64,000 nucleotides of DNA from Pseudooceanicola algae (GTDB lineage Bacteria > Pseudomonadota > Alphaproteobacteria > Rhodobacterales > Rhodobacteraceae): positions 2,485,001-2,549,000 of the forward strand of contig NZ_CP060436.1 in NCBI RefSeq assembly GCF_003590145.2, in the 5' to 3' direction. The number at the start of each line of letters is the position of its first letter. The stretch's first letter is position 1. The notes below the pieces were generated by a model, which saw nothing but the letters and a program-made list of their open reading frames with translations, did not search any database and had not been told where the DNA came from. The position numbers were made by a program, and so were the translations under genes. Of this stretch, positions 26,488-35,298 are shown piece after piece.

Positions 26488-28128
26488 GTGAGCGACGTGA
26501 CGAAGCGGCAGGTCTGGCCAGCCCTGAAGGGGCTATTTTCGACATTCTTCGCAATTCTCTGTGCGGTCGGGATGATGACCGGCGCAGCCCGGGCAGCGCC
26601 CTATGCGGCAATCGTGATAGACGCGCGGACGGGCGAGGTCCTGCATTCGCGCAATGCCGATACGCGCCTGCACCCGGCGTCGCTGACCAAGATGCTGACG
26701 CTCTACATTGCCTTCGAGGCCGTCCGCAATGGCGAGATCTCGCTTGATACGATGGTCACCGTGTCGCGCAACGCCTCGTCGGAACCGCCGTCGAAGCTGG
26801 GGCTGCGTACCGGTCAGAAGATCAAACTGCGCTACCTGATCCGCGCTGCCGCCGTCAAAAGCGCCAATGACGCGGCCACCGCCATCGGCGAAGCCATCAG
26901 CGGGTCCGAATCCGCCTTCACGGCCCGGATGGATCGCACCGCCCGTGCCCTGGGGATGAGCCATTCGACCTTCAAGAACGCCCATGGCCTGACGAGCACC
27001 GGGCACATGTCGACCGCCCGCGACATGGCCAACCTGGGCCGCCACCTGTTCTACGACTACCCGGATTACTACAACCTGTTCGGGCGTACGACGACCACGG
27101 TGCCGGGACGGACCCTTTACAATACCAACCGCAAGTTCCTGGCCGCCTATCGTGGCGCGGACGGAATCAAGACCGGCTATACCCGGGCCGCTGGCTTCAA
27201 CCTTGTCGGCTCGGCCGAACGGGGTGGCGTCCGGATCATCGCGGCCGTTTTCGGCGGCAGCTCGACCCCCTGGCGCAATCAGCGCATGGCCGAACTGCTC
27301 GACATGGGCTTTGACCGCGCCGACAAGTCGGTGACCACCCGCAAACCCAGCCTGCCGAATTACACGCCTCAGGATCCGTTGCTGATGTCGGGCCGCGAAA
27401 GCAACAGCCTGCGCGCCGTCACCGCCAGCCTGCGCCCTGTCGCCCGCCCAGAACGCCCCGCCCCGGCAGAACCCGCGCCTGCCAATGTCGCCGGCATTGT
27501 CGAACCCGAGATTCCCGAACAGCTGGCCCTTGCCGAGGGCGATCAGGACAACGATCCGCAAATCGAGGACATGCTCGCCCGCCAGGTTGCCGCGCTGGCC
27601 CCCACAGGGGCGACAGCGACGGCCACCGATGCCGCCTATGAACCCGCGGCTCCGGCTGTGCTGCCGCCGGAAGTCCCGGCTCAGATCGCCGCGACAGCGG
27701 AACCACAGGCTGCGACCCAACCGGTCATGCTGTCGAGCCTTGCGATCACGACGCCCAAGATCTTCCCCAAGGCCCGCCCCGGTGATCTGCTGGGCCAGTT
27801 CCCTGCCGCTCTGCCGGCCACGCCCGGATCGACGGCATCGACACAGAGCGCCGGCGAAGTGGTCGTCACCCGCCGCACCGACGCCGGCGAAGCCAACTGG
27901 GCCGTGAATGTCGGACGCTTCAACACCGAAGGCATCGCGGAACGCGCCCTGCTGACCACCGCCCTGTCGGAAATCGAGACTCTGGACGGCGCCGGGCGCA
28001 AGGTCGTGCGCGGGCCGCGTGGTTTCGACGCCACCTTCACAGGGCTGACACGGGACGAAGCCGACCGGACCTGCCAGCGGCTGGTGGCGCGCAGCCAGAC
28101 CTGCTTCATGCTGCATCCGGGCACCTGA
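26488..28128 (+). CDS. D-alanyl-D-alanine carboxypeptidase with SPOR domain
   Basis: A 546-residue penicillin-binding protein of the DacA/PBP5 type (S11), trimming the terminal D-Ala of peptidoglycan stems in the periplasm. Signal segment at about 12-35; catalytic SxxK in HPASLTKMLTLY, SxN in VKSANDAATAIGEA, and KTG in GIKTGYTRAAGFNL. Residues about 330-455 are a Pro- and Ala-rich linker; about 465-546 is a SPOR domain (ANWAVNVGRFNTEGIAERAL) that would bind denuded glycan at the septum. GTG start after GAGG. SPOR-tailed carboxypeptidases are typical of alphaproteobacteria. Confidence 0.92.
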   Translation: MSDVTKRQVWPALKGLFSTFFAILCAVGMMTGAARAAPYAAIVIDARTGEVLHSRNADTRLHPASLTKMLTLYIAFEAVRNGEISLDTMVTVSRNASSEPPSKLGLRTGQKIKLRYLIRAAAVKSANDAATAIGEAISGSESAFTARMDRTARALGMSHSTFKNAHGLTSTGHMSTARDMANLGRHLFYDYPDYYNLFGRTTTTVPGRTLYNTNRKFLAAYRGADGIKTGYTRAAGFNLVGSAERGGVRIIAAVFGGSSTPWRNQRMAELLDMGFDRADKSVTTRKPSLPNYTPQDPLLMSGRESNSLRAVTASLRPVARPERPAPAEPAPANVAGIVEPEIPEQLALAEGDQDNDPQIEDMLARQVAALAPTGATATATDAAYEPAAPAVLPPEVPAQIAATAEPQAATQPVMLSSLAITTPKIFPKARPGDLLGQFPAALPATPGSTASTQSAGEVVVTRRTDAGEANWAVNVGRFNTEGIAERALLTTALSEIETLDGAGRKVVRGPRGFDATFTGLTRDEADRTCQRLVARSQTCFMLHPGT

Positions 28129-28149
28129 CCCGAAGCTGATCCACATGCG

Positions 28150-28185
28150 AAAAGGGCGCCCGGTCGATGACCCGGCGCCCTTTTT
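28150..28185. terminator. Bidirectional terminator between carboxypeptidase and ccoS
   Basis: An 11-bp stem (28150-28160 with 28174-28184) has a T run after it on the plus strand and TTTT on the minus strand. It serves both convergent genes. Confidence 0.75.
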
Positions 28186-28217
28186 CCTGCTGTCCTGACC
28201 GCGAGCGATACGCGGAT

Positions 28218-28376
28218 TCAGGGTTGCGGATGGTTGTCCCATTGGTCCGACAGGATGCGTTGGGAATTGCCGTCCGGGTCGTCATATTGATTGGCCCGCA
28301 GGCTCCAGACAAAGGCGACAAGCCCGACTGCCCCGAGAAACAGGGAGATCGGGATAAGCCAGATAAGCACGTCCAT
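28218..28376 (-). CDS. ccoS: cbb3 oxidase assembly protein CcoS
   Basis: 52 residues, one membrane helix at the N-terminus (MDVLIWLIPISLFLGAVGLV) and a short cytoplasmic tail with ANQYDDPDGNSQRIL, the CcoS signature. CcoS is needed to insert haem b and copper into CcoN. GAGGTAAATCCA precedes the ATG, and the gap to ccoI is five bases, so it closes the ccoGHIS operon. Confidence 0.92.
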   Translation of the reverse strand: MDVLIWLIPISLFLGAVGLVAFVWSLRANQYDDPDGNSQRILSDQWDNHPQP

Positions 28377-28381
28377 TGGAT

Positions 28382-30556
28382 TTACCTCAATCGCAGCGCG
28401 TTGAGCGACACGGTGATCGAACTGGCCGACATGGCCAGAGCAGCGATCAGGGGCGAACACAGCCCCGCAACGGCCAGCGGCACAGCGATCACATTATACA
28501 GTGTCGCAATGCGGAAGTTCTCACGAATCCGCGCCGTTGCGCGAGAGGCGGTCGTCAAAGCCCCCGGAATGGGCGCCAGATCGCCACCCAGCAGCACGAT
28601 ATCGGAGGCAACCCGCGCAGCATCCAGCGCCGAGGCGGGTGAAATGCTGACATCGGCAGAAGTCAGCGCAGCGGTGTCGTTCAATCCGTCGCCCACCATC
28701 AGTACCTTGTGGCCTTCGGCCTGCAGAGCCGCAATGCGCGCGGCCTTGTCGCCCGGCAGCGCCCCGGCCTGCCAATCCTCGATCCCCAGCCGTTTTGCCA
28801 GGTCCGCCACCGGCCCGGCACTGTCGCCCGAGATCAGCAGAACCCGGCGGCCCTGGGCACGCAATGCCGCCACGGTGCTTTCCGCGCCCTCGCGCAGGCT
28901 GTCGGCAAAGCGCAGCTCAACCGGATCCGCCCTGCCCGATTGCAGCCATGTCGCGGTTTGCGGACCCGCCTCGACACCAAGCCAGTGCGCCCGGCCAAGG
29001 CGCAGGGTCATGCCATTCCACTGGGCTTCGGTCCCGAAACCGGGCACTTCGCGCAGCGCCGTCACGGCTGCGGGTGTCACCTGCCCTGTCAGGGCCGTGC
29101 GGATTGCGACGCTCAGCGGATGCGACGAGCCCTGCGCGAGGCCGAGCGCCAGCGCCTGATCTTCGCGCGACAGCGCCTCGGGGTTCAGCAGGCGCGGGGT
29201 GCCGGTGGTCAGCGTCCCGGTCTTGTCGAAAACGACCGTGTCGACAGCAGCCAGACGTTCCAGCGCGGTCTCATGCTTGATCAGCATCCCGCGCCGGAAC
29301 AGCCGCCCGGAGGCAGCCGTGGTCACCGCCGGCACCGCCAGCCCAAGCGCGCAGGGGCAGGTGATGATCAGCACCGAGGCCGCGATGTTCAGTGCGAGCC
29401 GCGCATCGCCGCTCCAGGCCAGCCACCCGATGAAGGCAAGCGCCGCCAGGATATGCACGCCGGGCGCATATAGCCGCGCCGCGCGATCGGCCAGCGGGGT
29501 GTAGCGGCTGCGCCCGCTTTCGGCCAACGCGACGAGATCAGCCATGCGGTGCAGCGAGGTATCGCGCCCGACCGCCGTGGCGCGCAGGGTCAGCGGGCCG
29601 GTCAGATTGACCTCGCCCGCGCTGACGCGCTGCCCCGGCGCGGCGACGACCGGCAGGGTTTCCCCGGTCAGCAGGGCGCGGTCCAGTTCGGAATGGCCTT
29701 CGGTGATCTCGCCGTCCACCGGCAGGCGGGCGCCGGGGCGCAGGCGGATCAGGTCCCCGACGACGACTTCGGCAATGGGCAGCAGGACCTCTTGTCCGTT
29801 GCGCAGGACAGTGGCACGGGGAACCTCCAGCGCCGTCAGTTCCTCTGCCGCCGATCGGGCGACGGCGCGGGTCCGGTGGTCCAGGTAGCGCCCCCCCAGC
29901 AGAAAGAAGGTCAACGTTAGCGCCGCGTCGAAATAGGCGTCTTCACCTGAAAGCGCGGTTTCCCAGACCGAAGTGACCAGAGCCAGCAGGATTGCCAGAG
30001 TGATCGGCACATCCATGTTCAAACGCCCAGCCTTCAGCGCACCCCAGGCGCTGCGAAAGAACGGCTGCCCGCTGAAGGCAATGGCCGGCAGGGCGATCGC
30101 CGCCGAGATCCAGTGGAACATGTCGCGGGTGGCGTCCTCTGCCCCCGACCAGACCGAAACCGACAGCAGCATGACATTCATCGAGGCAAAGCCCGCCACC
30201 GCCAGCCGCATCAGCAGGTCGCGCCCGGCACGGTCGGTGGCCGTGGCCGCAATGCTGCCAGCGTCCAGCTCATGCGCCTCGTAGCCTGCGGCCTCGACAA
30301 ATGGGATCAGGTCGGCCGGGGTGAGGCCCGGCTCGGTCTCGATCATGGCGCGCTTCAGGGTCAGGTTGACCCGCGCCCGCCGGACCCCCGGCTGCCCCTG
30401 CAAGGCACGTTCGACCTTGTCCATGCAGGCCGCACAATGCAGGCCGGGCACCGACAAGGTAATCTGCGCCGGTCCCATCACGCGGGCGGCCCGGTCCTGC
30501 GCCAGCGGCGCGGCGGCGCAGGCGGGACAGGCAGACAGACTGGCCGTTTCGCCCAT
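28382..30556 (-). CDS. ccoI: Copper-exporting P-type ATPase for cbb3 assembly
   Basis: CcoI moves copper across the inner membrane for delivery to the CuB site of the cbb3 oxidase. The 724-residue protein has an N-terminal CPACAA pair, a metal-binding domain with GLHCAACMDKVERAL, eight predicted helices, the CPC motif ITCPCALGLAVPA, the phosphorylation site VFDKTGTLTTGTP, SSHPLSVAI and MVGDGLNDTAAL. It belongs to the slow FixI/CopA2 group, not to copper-resistance CopA, because of its operon. One base separates it from ccoH. Confidence 0.95.
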   Translation of the reverse strand: MGETASLSACPACAAAPLAQDRAARVMGPAQITLSVPGLHCAACMDKVERALQGQPGVRRARVNLTLKRAMIETEPGLTPADLIPFVEAAGYEAHELDAGSIAATATDRAGRDLLMRLAVAGFASMNVMLLSVSVWSGAEDATRDMFHWISAAIALPAIAFSGQPFFRSAWGALKAGRLNMDVPITLAILLALVTSVWETALSGEDAYFDAALTLTFFLLGGRYLDHRTRAVARSAAEELTALEVPRATVLRNGQEVLLPIAEVVVGDLIRLRPGARLPVDGEITEGHSELDRALLTGETLPVVAAPGQRVSAGEVNLTGPLTLRATAVGRDTSLHRMADLVALAESGRSRYTPLADRAARLYAPGVHILAALAFIGWLAWSGDARLALNIAASVLIITCPCALGLAVPAVTTAASGRLFRRGMLIKHETALERLAAVDTVVFDKTGTLTTGTPRLLNPEALSREDQALALGLAQGSSHPLSVAIRTALTGQVTPAAVTALREVPGFGTEAQWNGMTLRLGRAHWLGVEAGPQTATWLQSGRADPVELRFADSLREGAESTVAALRAQGRRVLLISGDSAGPVADLAKRLGIEDWQAGALPGDKAARIAALQAEGHKVLMVGDGLNDTAALTSADVSISPASALDAARVASDIVLLGGDLAPIPGALTTASRATARIRENFRIATLYNVIAVPLAVAGLCSPLIAALAMSASSITVSLNALRLR

Positions 30557-30557
30557 G

Positions 30558-31043
30558 TCAGCGGATCACGTGCAGGACGACCCGCTGGCCGAATTCCGTG
30601 CCGTCTTCGGCAATCGCGGTCATGCGGATGTTCCAGTTCCCGTCCGCCAGTTCCAGCGGCGCTTCGTAGAAGCTGCCGTTCCAGGCAAAGGCCGGGCTGA
30701 TGTCCTCTGATGCGATAGTGGCGCGCCCGACCACCGCGTGCAGTTCCCGTGCGCGGACCGGCGTGCCATCGGCATCGGTGATCTTCAGATGCACCATCCC
30801 GTCCTGTTCATCGGCCCAGATGGTCCAGCCAAGCGCCTCTTGCGCGACGCGGCGGGTGTCGAATTGCTGCGAGGCGACATAGGAGTTCTTGACCTCCAGC
30901 CCCGGAAAGGTCCGCACCGCCTGGGTCGCCATGAAGATATTCACCCCGATGATCACCGAAAAGGCCGCGACGAACCCCGCCAGCACATGCCAGCCCTTCA
31001 GTTGAAAGCCCGGCTTTGCGGATCGTTCCAATGCCTCGTCCAT
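30558..31043 (-). CDS. ccoH: FixH/CcoH-family cbb3 assembly protein
   Basis: 161 residues: one N-terminal membrane helix (WHVLAGFVAAFSVIIGVNIF) and a periplasmic immunoglobulin-like domain (WTIWADEQDGMVHLKITDAD). CcoH interacts with CcoN during cbb3 assembly. Its ATG overlaps the ccoG stop (TGATG), and ccoI follows with a one-base gap. Confidence 0.93.
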   Translation of the reverse strand: MDEALERSAKPGFQLKGWHVLAGFVAAFSVIIGVNIFMATQAVRTFPGLEVKNSYVASQQFDTRRVAQEALGWTIWADEQDGMVHLKITDADGTPVRARELHAVVGRATIASEDISPAFAWNGSFYEAPLELADGNWNIRMTAIAEDGTEFGQRVVLHVIR

Positions 31044-32596
31044 CAGTTTGCCCTTCCGTTGAAGACCGTATCCTTGCTGGCCCGCTCTCCGCTGTCGAGG
31101 TCTTCGATCCAGAAGCGGAATTCCGTGCGATCGATGCTTGCCGCCGGGGTCCCGGCCGGCGCGGTGACATAGACGCGGGCCAGACGGGCGCTGTCGGCGG
31201 GCACTTCAAGCGTGCCGTCTTCGCTGCCCTCGACCTCGACCTCCAGGGAGGGATCGCCGGCCAGCGCCATGCGGAAGGGCCGCGCATCGCCGCTCTTGTT
31301 GCGCATGCGGATGTCATAGACGTTGCGGATGGCGCCATCGGACAGGGTGATGAAGGTCGGGTTGCGCACCGGGGCGACGGTCATGTCGATCTCAGGGCGG
31401 ATGAACAGGGCAAAGAGCATCGCCAGCCCGATCCCCGCCCAGAGCACTGTATAAAGAATGGTGCGCGGCCGCAGCACGTGCTTCCAGATCTTGCGCGGTT
31501 CGGCCCCGGCGCGTTCGGCATTTTCATCCGTCAGTGCCATGTAGTCGATCAAGCCGCGCGGCTTGCCGATCTTGTCCATCACGTCATCGCAGGCGTCGAT
31601 GCACAGGGCGCAGGTGATGCAGGCCATCTGCTGGCCGTCGCGGATGTCGATGCCCATTGGGCAGACGTTGACGCAGGCGTTGCAATCGATGCAATCGCCC
31701 AGGGTTTCCTTTTCCGGCACCGCACCGCCCACGCCGCGGGGCATGCCGGGCATGGGGATGAGCGGACTTTGCCGCCCCTCCTTTGGCCCGGTGGCGCGCA
31801 GGTCGCTGTGGGCAGAATCGGCGGCAGCCTGCATCTTGGCCCGGCGGCGGTGCTTGCCGCGCGGCTCTCCGCGCCACTCGCGGTAGGCGACGGTGATGGT
31901 TTCCTCGTCCATCATCGCGGCCTGGATACGCGGCCAGGGACAGGCATAAATGCAGATCTGTTCGCGAGCGAACCCACCGAACAGGAAGGTCGTGAAGGTC
32001 AGGATCGCCATGGTCGTATAGGCGACCGGATGCGCCGTCAGCGTCACCAGGTCATGCAGCAGGGTCGGCGCGTCGGCAAAATAGAACACCCAGGCGCCGC
32101 CGGTCCCCAGCCCGATCAGCAACCAGATAGTCCATTTCGTGACCCTTAGCCGGATCTTGCGCAGGTCCCATTTCTTTTGCCGGTGCAGGCGCAGGCGCGC
32201 GTTGCGATCGCCTTCGATCCAGCGTTCGACAAGGATGAACAGATCCGTCCAGACGGTCTGCGGGCAGGTATACCCGCACCAGACCCGGCCGAGCGCCGAG
32301 GTGAACAGGAACAGCCCCAGCCCCGCCATGACCAGAAGCCCGGCGACGAAATAGAACTCATGCGGCCAGATCTCGATCCAGAAGAAGAAGAACCGCCGAC
32401 TGCCCAGATCGACCAGCACCGCCTGATCCGGCAGGTTCGGCCCCCGGTCCCAGCGGATCCAGGGCGTCAGGTAATAGACCCCGAGGGTCAGCACCATGAT
32501 CACCCATTTCAGCCGGCGAAAATTACCCGAGACCCGGCGTGGGAAAATAGGTTCTCTGGCGGCGTATAGCTGGGGCTCTTGCTCGTTGGCAGTCAC
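31043..32596 (-). CDS. ccoG: cbb3 oxidase assembly iron-sulfur protein CcoG (RdxB)
   Basis: 517 residues from a GTG. It has about five membrane helices, a membrane-side CGYTCPQTVWTDLF and CIYACPWPRIQ, and two cytoplasmic 4Fe-4S motifs, CIDCNACVNVCPMGID and CITCALCIDACDDVMD. A C-terminal FixG Ig-like domain follows (from about residue 395). CcoG reduces copper for the CcoI pathway. The linker between GEPRGKH and GDCIDC is about 30 residues longer than I expect. An FNR-type box is 64 bp upstream. First gene of ccoGHIS. Confidence 0.94.
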   Translation of the reverse strand: MTANEQEPQLYAAREPIFPRRVSGNFRRLKWVIMVLTLGVYYLTPWIRWDRGPNLPDQAVLVDLGSRRFFFFWIEIWPHEFYFVAGLLVMAGLGLFLFTSALGRVWCGYTCPQTVWTDLFILVERWIEGDRNARLRLHRQKKWDLRKIRLRVTKWTIWLLIGLGTGGAWVFYFADAPTLLHDLVTLTAHPVAYTTMAILTFTTFLFGGFAREQICIYACPWPRIQAAMMDEETITVAYREWRGEPRGKHRRRAKMQAAADSAHSDLRATGPKEGRQSPLIPMPGMPRGVGGAVPEKETLGDCIDCNACVNVCPMGIDIRDGQQMACITCALCIDACDDVMDKIGKPRGLIDYMALTDENAERAGAEPRKIWKHVLRPRTILYTVLWAGIGLAMLFALFIRPEIDMTVAPVRNPTFITLSDGAIRNVYDIRMRNKSGDARPFRMALAGDPSLEVEVEGSEDGTLEVPADSARLARVYVTAPAGTPAASIDRTEFRFWIEDLDSGERASKDTVFNGRAN

Positions 32597-32660
32597 TGGG
32601 GCGACTCGCTTTATCCAAGGTATTTCCGGATCCTTTTGTCAGCCGGATCGGGGCGAAACA

Positions 32661-32674
32661 TTGACCTGCATCAA
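32661..32674. promoter_or_regulatory. FNR-type box upstream of ccoG
   Basis: TTGACCTGCATCAA: both half-sites TTGAC and ATCAA fit the FNR/FnrL consensus TTGAT-N4-ATCAA with one change. With class II spacing transcription would start near 32626 on the minus strand, about 30 bases before ccoG. Confidence 0.75.
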
Positions 32675-32751
32675 ATGCCATATTTTCGCCGAATCATTTC
32701 CCAAAGAGTTTACAACCAGCAGGACAAATCGCGAAATGGCGTCGGCGCCGA

Positions 32752-33678
32752 TCACTCGGTGCTGTCCTGCCCCGCCGCGTGATCCTGCCAGGTGCCACTG
32801 ATCTGCCCACGGACCTGGGTGCGGATCCAGGCCGCGAAATCCCGCGCCACGGGGCGCATCGTTTCGGGGCGCGTGACCAGAAAGTACCCTTTCTTGCGGC
32901 GGTCCTCATACAGCAGGCGCAGCCGCCCGGCGGCGATATCGGCCTCGACGAACGCGCGGGCGATGACTGCGACGCCGCGCCCGTCCCGCGCCGCGTCCAC
33001 CATCAGGTTCCCGGGCAACGAGGTCACGCCCATGCGCGTGTCCAGGTCCTCTCCGTGGTGGCGCAGGAAATCGCTGGCCTCGGATGTCCCAAGCTCCTGC
33101 AGCCAGGGATAGGCCTGAAGATCGCCCGGTGCGATCTGCCCGTTGCCCGGCACAAGATCAGGCGAGGCGACGATGGCGATCGGCGTGTCGATCACCAGTT
33201 CGCATTTCAGGCCCGGCCAGTCCCCGGCGCCATAGCGCAGGGCCACATCGACGCCACCGGGGCCGACCTTTTTCAGGGTCGGAGTCGGGTCGATCATCAG
33301 CGAGGTGCCGGGATAACGCCGCTGGAAATCTGCCAGCCTCGGCATCAGGAAAGAGGTCGCGAAGGCGGGGGTGCAGGAAACGGTCAGCGGCCGACTGGCA
33401 TCCTGACCTGTAAGTCTTTCAATCAGGTACTCAATTTGGACCATGCCGCCGATCATCGCCTCGGCCAGCTGCTTTCCATCTTCGGTCAGGACCAACTGCC
33501 GCCCGGACCGATCCACCAGCGCCACACCCAGATGCGCCTCCAAGGTCTTTATTTGCTGACTTACAGCCGCGTGGCTGACATTCAACCGCGCGCCAGCCTC
33601 GACCGTCGATCCGGTTTCGGACAGGGCTGCAAGGGCACGGAGCGCCGTCAGGGGCGGGAGGGATATCCAATTGATCAT
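32752..33678 (-). CDS. LysR-family regulator (GcvA group)
   Basis: 308 residues, beginning MINWISLPPLTALRALAALS, the GcvA-type opening. Helix-turn-helix at about 20-62 (STVEAGARLNVSHAAVSQQI), effector domain from about 95. It lies between ccoG and the ccoNOQP genes, which are otherwise often adjacent. Two very small ORFs are divergent from it, and a perfect TGTAAG-N5-CTTACA palindrome is next to its start codon. Targets are unknown. Confidence 0.9.
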   Translation of the reverse strand: MINWISLPPLTALRALAALSETGSTVEAGARLNVSHAAVSQQIKTLEAHLGVALVDRSGRQLVLTEDGKQLAEAMIGGMVQIEYLIERLTGQDASRPLTVSCTPAFATSFLMPRLADFQRRYPGTSLMIDPTPTLKKVGPGGVDVALRYGAGDWPGLKCELVIDTPIAIVASPDLVPGNGQIAPGDLQAYPWLQELGTSEASDFLRHHGEDLDTRMGVTSLPGNLMVDAARDGRGVAVIARAFVEADIAAGRLRLLYEDRRKKGYFLVTRPETMRPVARDFAAWIRTQVRGQISGTWQDHAAGQDSTE

Positions 33679-33694
33679 GTAAGCTGAACTTACA
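33678..33694. promoter_or_regulatory. Candidate LysR operator TGTAAG-N5-CTTACA
   Basis: A perfect 6-bp inverted repeat with a 5-base spacer touches the LysR start codon and is 92 bp before the first small divergent ORF. It has the T-N11-A core of LysR boxes. Confidence 0.5.
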
Positions 33695-33785
33695 CGAAGT
33701 CAGGCTTTCTGAATAGGGCGATGCCGCCGGGTGCTGTAGATCTGTGAGCAGAGACAGACATCAACCAGCCCGAAGGAGGCCAGAC

Positions 33786-33950
33786 ATGCTGAACATCTAC
33801 GCAAGAAGCTTCATGACCGCGACCCGTTCCGAAAAGCGGGTGTCCAACGCCAGTCGTCACCCCGACGCGGTGCTGCCCCGGCTAAGCGTCCCGGCTGGTC
33901 GCACGGCCGACTCCGTGCCTGACCGGACCACCGGCAAGTCGCGAGGGTAG
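33786..33950 (+). CDS. Candidate 54-residue protein, first of a twin pair divergent from LysR
   Basis: ATG at 33786 follows a near-ideal AAGGAGG seven bases upstream, one of the best ribosome binding sites in the window. The product begins MLNIYARSFMTATRSEKRV and is basic, with no membrane segment or signal. I do not recognise it. The stop is followed four bases later by the start of a second small ORF, so the two look like a mini-operon divergent from the LysR gene, behind its palindromic operator. Confidence 0.5.
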   Translation: MLNIYARSFMTATRSEKRVSNASRHPDAVLPRLSVPAGRTADSVPDRTTGKSRG

Positions 33951-33954
33951 CGTC

Positions 33955-34122
33955 ATGGACCCGATCATCTATCGCCCCCTCGATATGGTCTCGGCACGCG
34001 CGCGCCATGCAAGCCGCTGGCAGGACCGCAAGCCAGCCGCGATTGATCCGCAACCGAAGGGCGCCGACAGGATGCCATGGTGGCACAGGTTGCCGGGTCG
34101 GCAGCGCTGCGCACCCAAGTGA
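33955..34122 (+). CDS. Candidate 55-residue protein, second of the twin pair
   Basis: ATG at 33955, seven bases after GAGGG. The product begins MDPIIYRPLDMVSARARHAS and ends WWHRLPGRQRCAPK. It is strongly basic, with Trp-Trp and a single Cys. No family is recognised. It begins four bases after the first small ORF and is followed three bases later by a strong hairpin terminator, as expected for the last gene of a short unit. Confidence 0.45.
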   Translation: MDPIIYRPLDMVSARARHASRWQDRKPAAIDPQPKGADRMPWWHRLPGRQRCAPK

Positions 34123-34124
34123 TA

Positions 34125-34158
34125 AAGGCCCCGCAAGCGTTCGCGCCTGCGGGGCCTT
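34125..34158. terminator. Terminator between the small ORFs and ccoP
   Basis: A perfect 11-bp stem (34125-34135 with 34148-34158, 12-base loop). On the minus strand it runs into TTTATC, on the plus strand into TTGTCC. It can end both the small-ORF unit and ccoNOQP. Confidence 0.6.
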
Positions 34159-34192
34159 GTCCTGATTTGGCAGATCCCAGAGGGCGGACCGG

Positions 34193-35059
34193 TTATTCGC
34201 CACCGCCAAGCTGGTGAACATAGGTCGAGACGGCGCGGATCTGCGATTCGCTCAGACGGTCGTTCCAGGCGGGCATGACGCCGAAACGCGCCCGGACGAC
34301 AGTTTCGTGGATCGCCTCGTAGCTGCCGCCGTATAGCCAGATCGCATCGGTCAGGTTCGGCGCGCCCTGCTCCCGGTCACCCATGGCATTGTCGCCGTGG
34401 CAAGTGGCACAATTGTCGGCAAAGACGGTCGCGCCTGTGTCGATCAGGTCAGGCGAAGGCGCCTCTCCGGACAGGGACATGACGTAGTTGACCACCGCGT
34501 CGATCTGATCGTTTTCGAGCAGGTCGTCGGTCCCGAAGGCCGGCATCTGGCTGTAGCGCGCGTCCGGGTCGGTTTCGTTGCGGATCCCATGGGCCACGGT
34601 CTGGTAGATCTCTTCGACCGAGCCGCCCCAGAGCCATTCATCATCCAGCAGGTTCGGGTAGCCGACCGCCCCTGCCGCGCCGGAGCCGTGACACTGCGCG
34701 CACCAGGTCTTGAAGACCGCCCCACCAGCGCTGACCGCATATTGGTTCAGCTCGGCATTGATCGGGATCTGGGTCAGCGCGACCTCGGTCAGCTGCTGGT
34801 TGATGCCCGCATTCGCCCGGGTCGCATCGTCGATCTGCGCGGCGACCTCGGCACGTGTCGAAAAGCCCAGAAGCCCCGGCGTGGCGCGGCTGATCAGCGG
34901 CCAGGCGGGATAGGCGATGACATAGCCGATGCCCCAGATGATGCAGAGGTAGAACGTCCAGAGCCACCAGCGCGGCAGTGGGGTGTTCAGCTCCTCGATG
35001 CCATCCCAGGAATGCCCGGTCGTGCCATGTTGCTTTTCAAGATCAGATTTTTCGCTCAT
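34193..35059 (-). CDS. ccoP: cbb3 cytochrome oxidase dihaem subunit
   Basis: CcoP carries electrons from the bc1 complex or soluble cytochromes to CcoN. 288 residues from the ATG at 35059. It has an N-terminal CcoP motif (WDGIEELNTPLPRWWLWTF) with two helices, then two cytochrome c domains with CAQCH and CATCH haem sites and Met ligands in YSQMPAFG and RFGVMPAW. The ATG follows the ccoQ stop by one base. Confidence 0.95.
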   Translation of the reverse strand: MSEKSDLEKQHGTTGHSWDGIEELNTPLPRWWLWTFYLCIIWGIGYVIAYPAWPLISRATPGLLGFSTRAEVAAQIDDATRANAGINQQLTEVALTQIPINAELNQYAVSAGGAVFKTWCAQCHGSGAAGAVGYPNLLDDEWLWGGSVEEIYQTVAHGIRNETDPDARYSQMPAFGTDDLLENDQIDAVVNYVMSLSGEAPSPDLIDTGATVFADNCATCHGDNAMGDREQGAPNLTDAIWLYGGSYEAIHETVVRARFGVMPAWNDRLSESQIRAVSTYVHQLGGGE

Positions 35060-35060
35060 C

Positions 35061-35282
35061 TCACGCATCCTTTTCCGTGAGGGCCGCATCCGGGGCGGCT
35101 GGCTTTTCGGGGTCCGGGGCGGCGGGGCGGCTTTCGTTGCGGAACGGAATGCCCGCCGTCTCGCGATAGGTCTGGCGGCTGCCCGGACGCATCACCCAGA
35201 GAAAGACCCCGATGAAGAACATGAACAGCGACAGCAGCATCCAGCTGTCGGCGAATTCACGGAAGATCGAATAGGTATCCAT
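35061..35282 (-). CDS. ccoQ: cbb3 oxidase small subunit CcoQ
   Basis: 73 residues, one helix (SWMLLSLFMFFIGVFLWVMR) and a polar tail. CcoQ stabilises the cbb3 complex. It sits between ccoO and ccoP, in the usual NOQP order. Confidence 0.93.
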   Translation of the reverse strand: MDTYSIFREFADSWMLLSLFMFFIGVFLWVMRPGSRQTYRETAGIPFRNESRPAAPDPEKPAAPDAALTEKDA

Positions 35283-35298
35283 TGTCCTCGCGCCTCCC

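Noticed and set aside
32752-33678. LysR gene as a direct regulator of the cco operons
   Set aside because: It is close, but the cco promoters carry FNR boxes, while the LysR-type palindrome faces the small ORFs.
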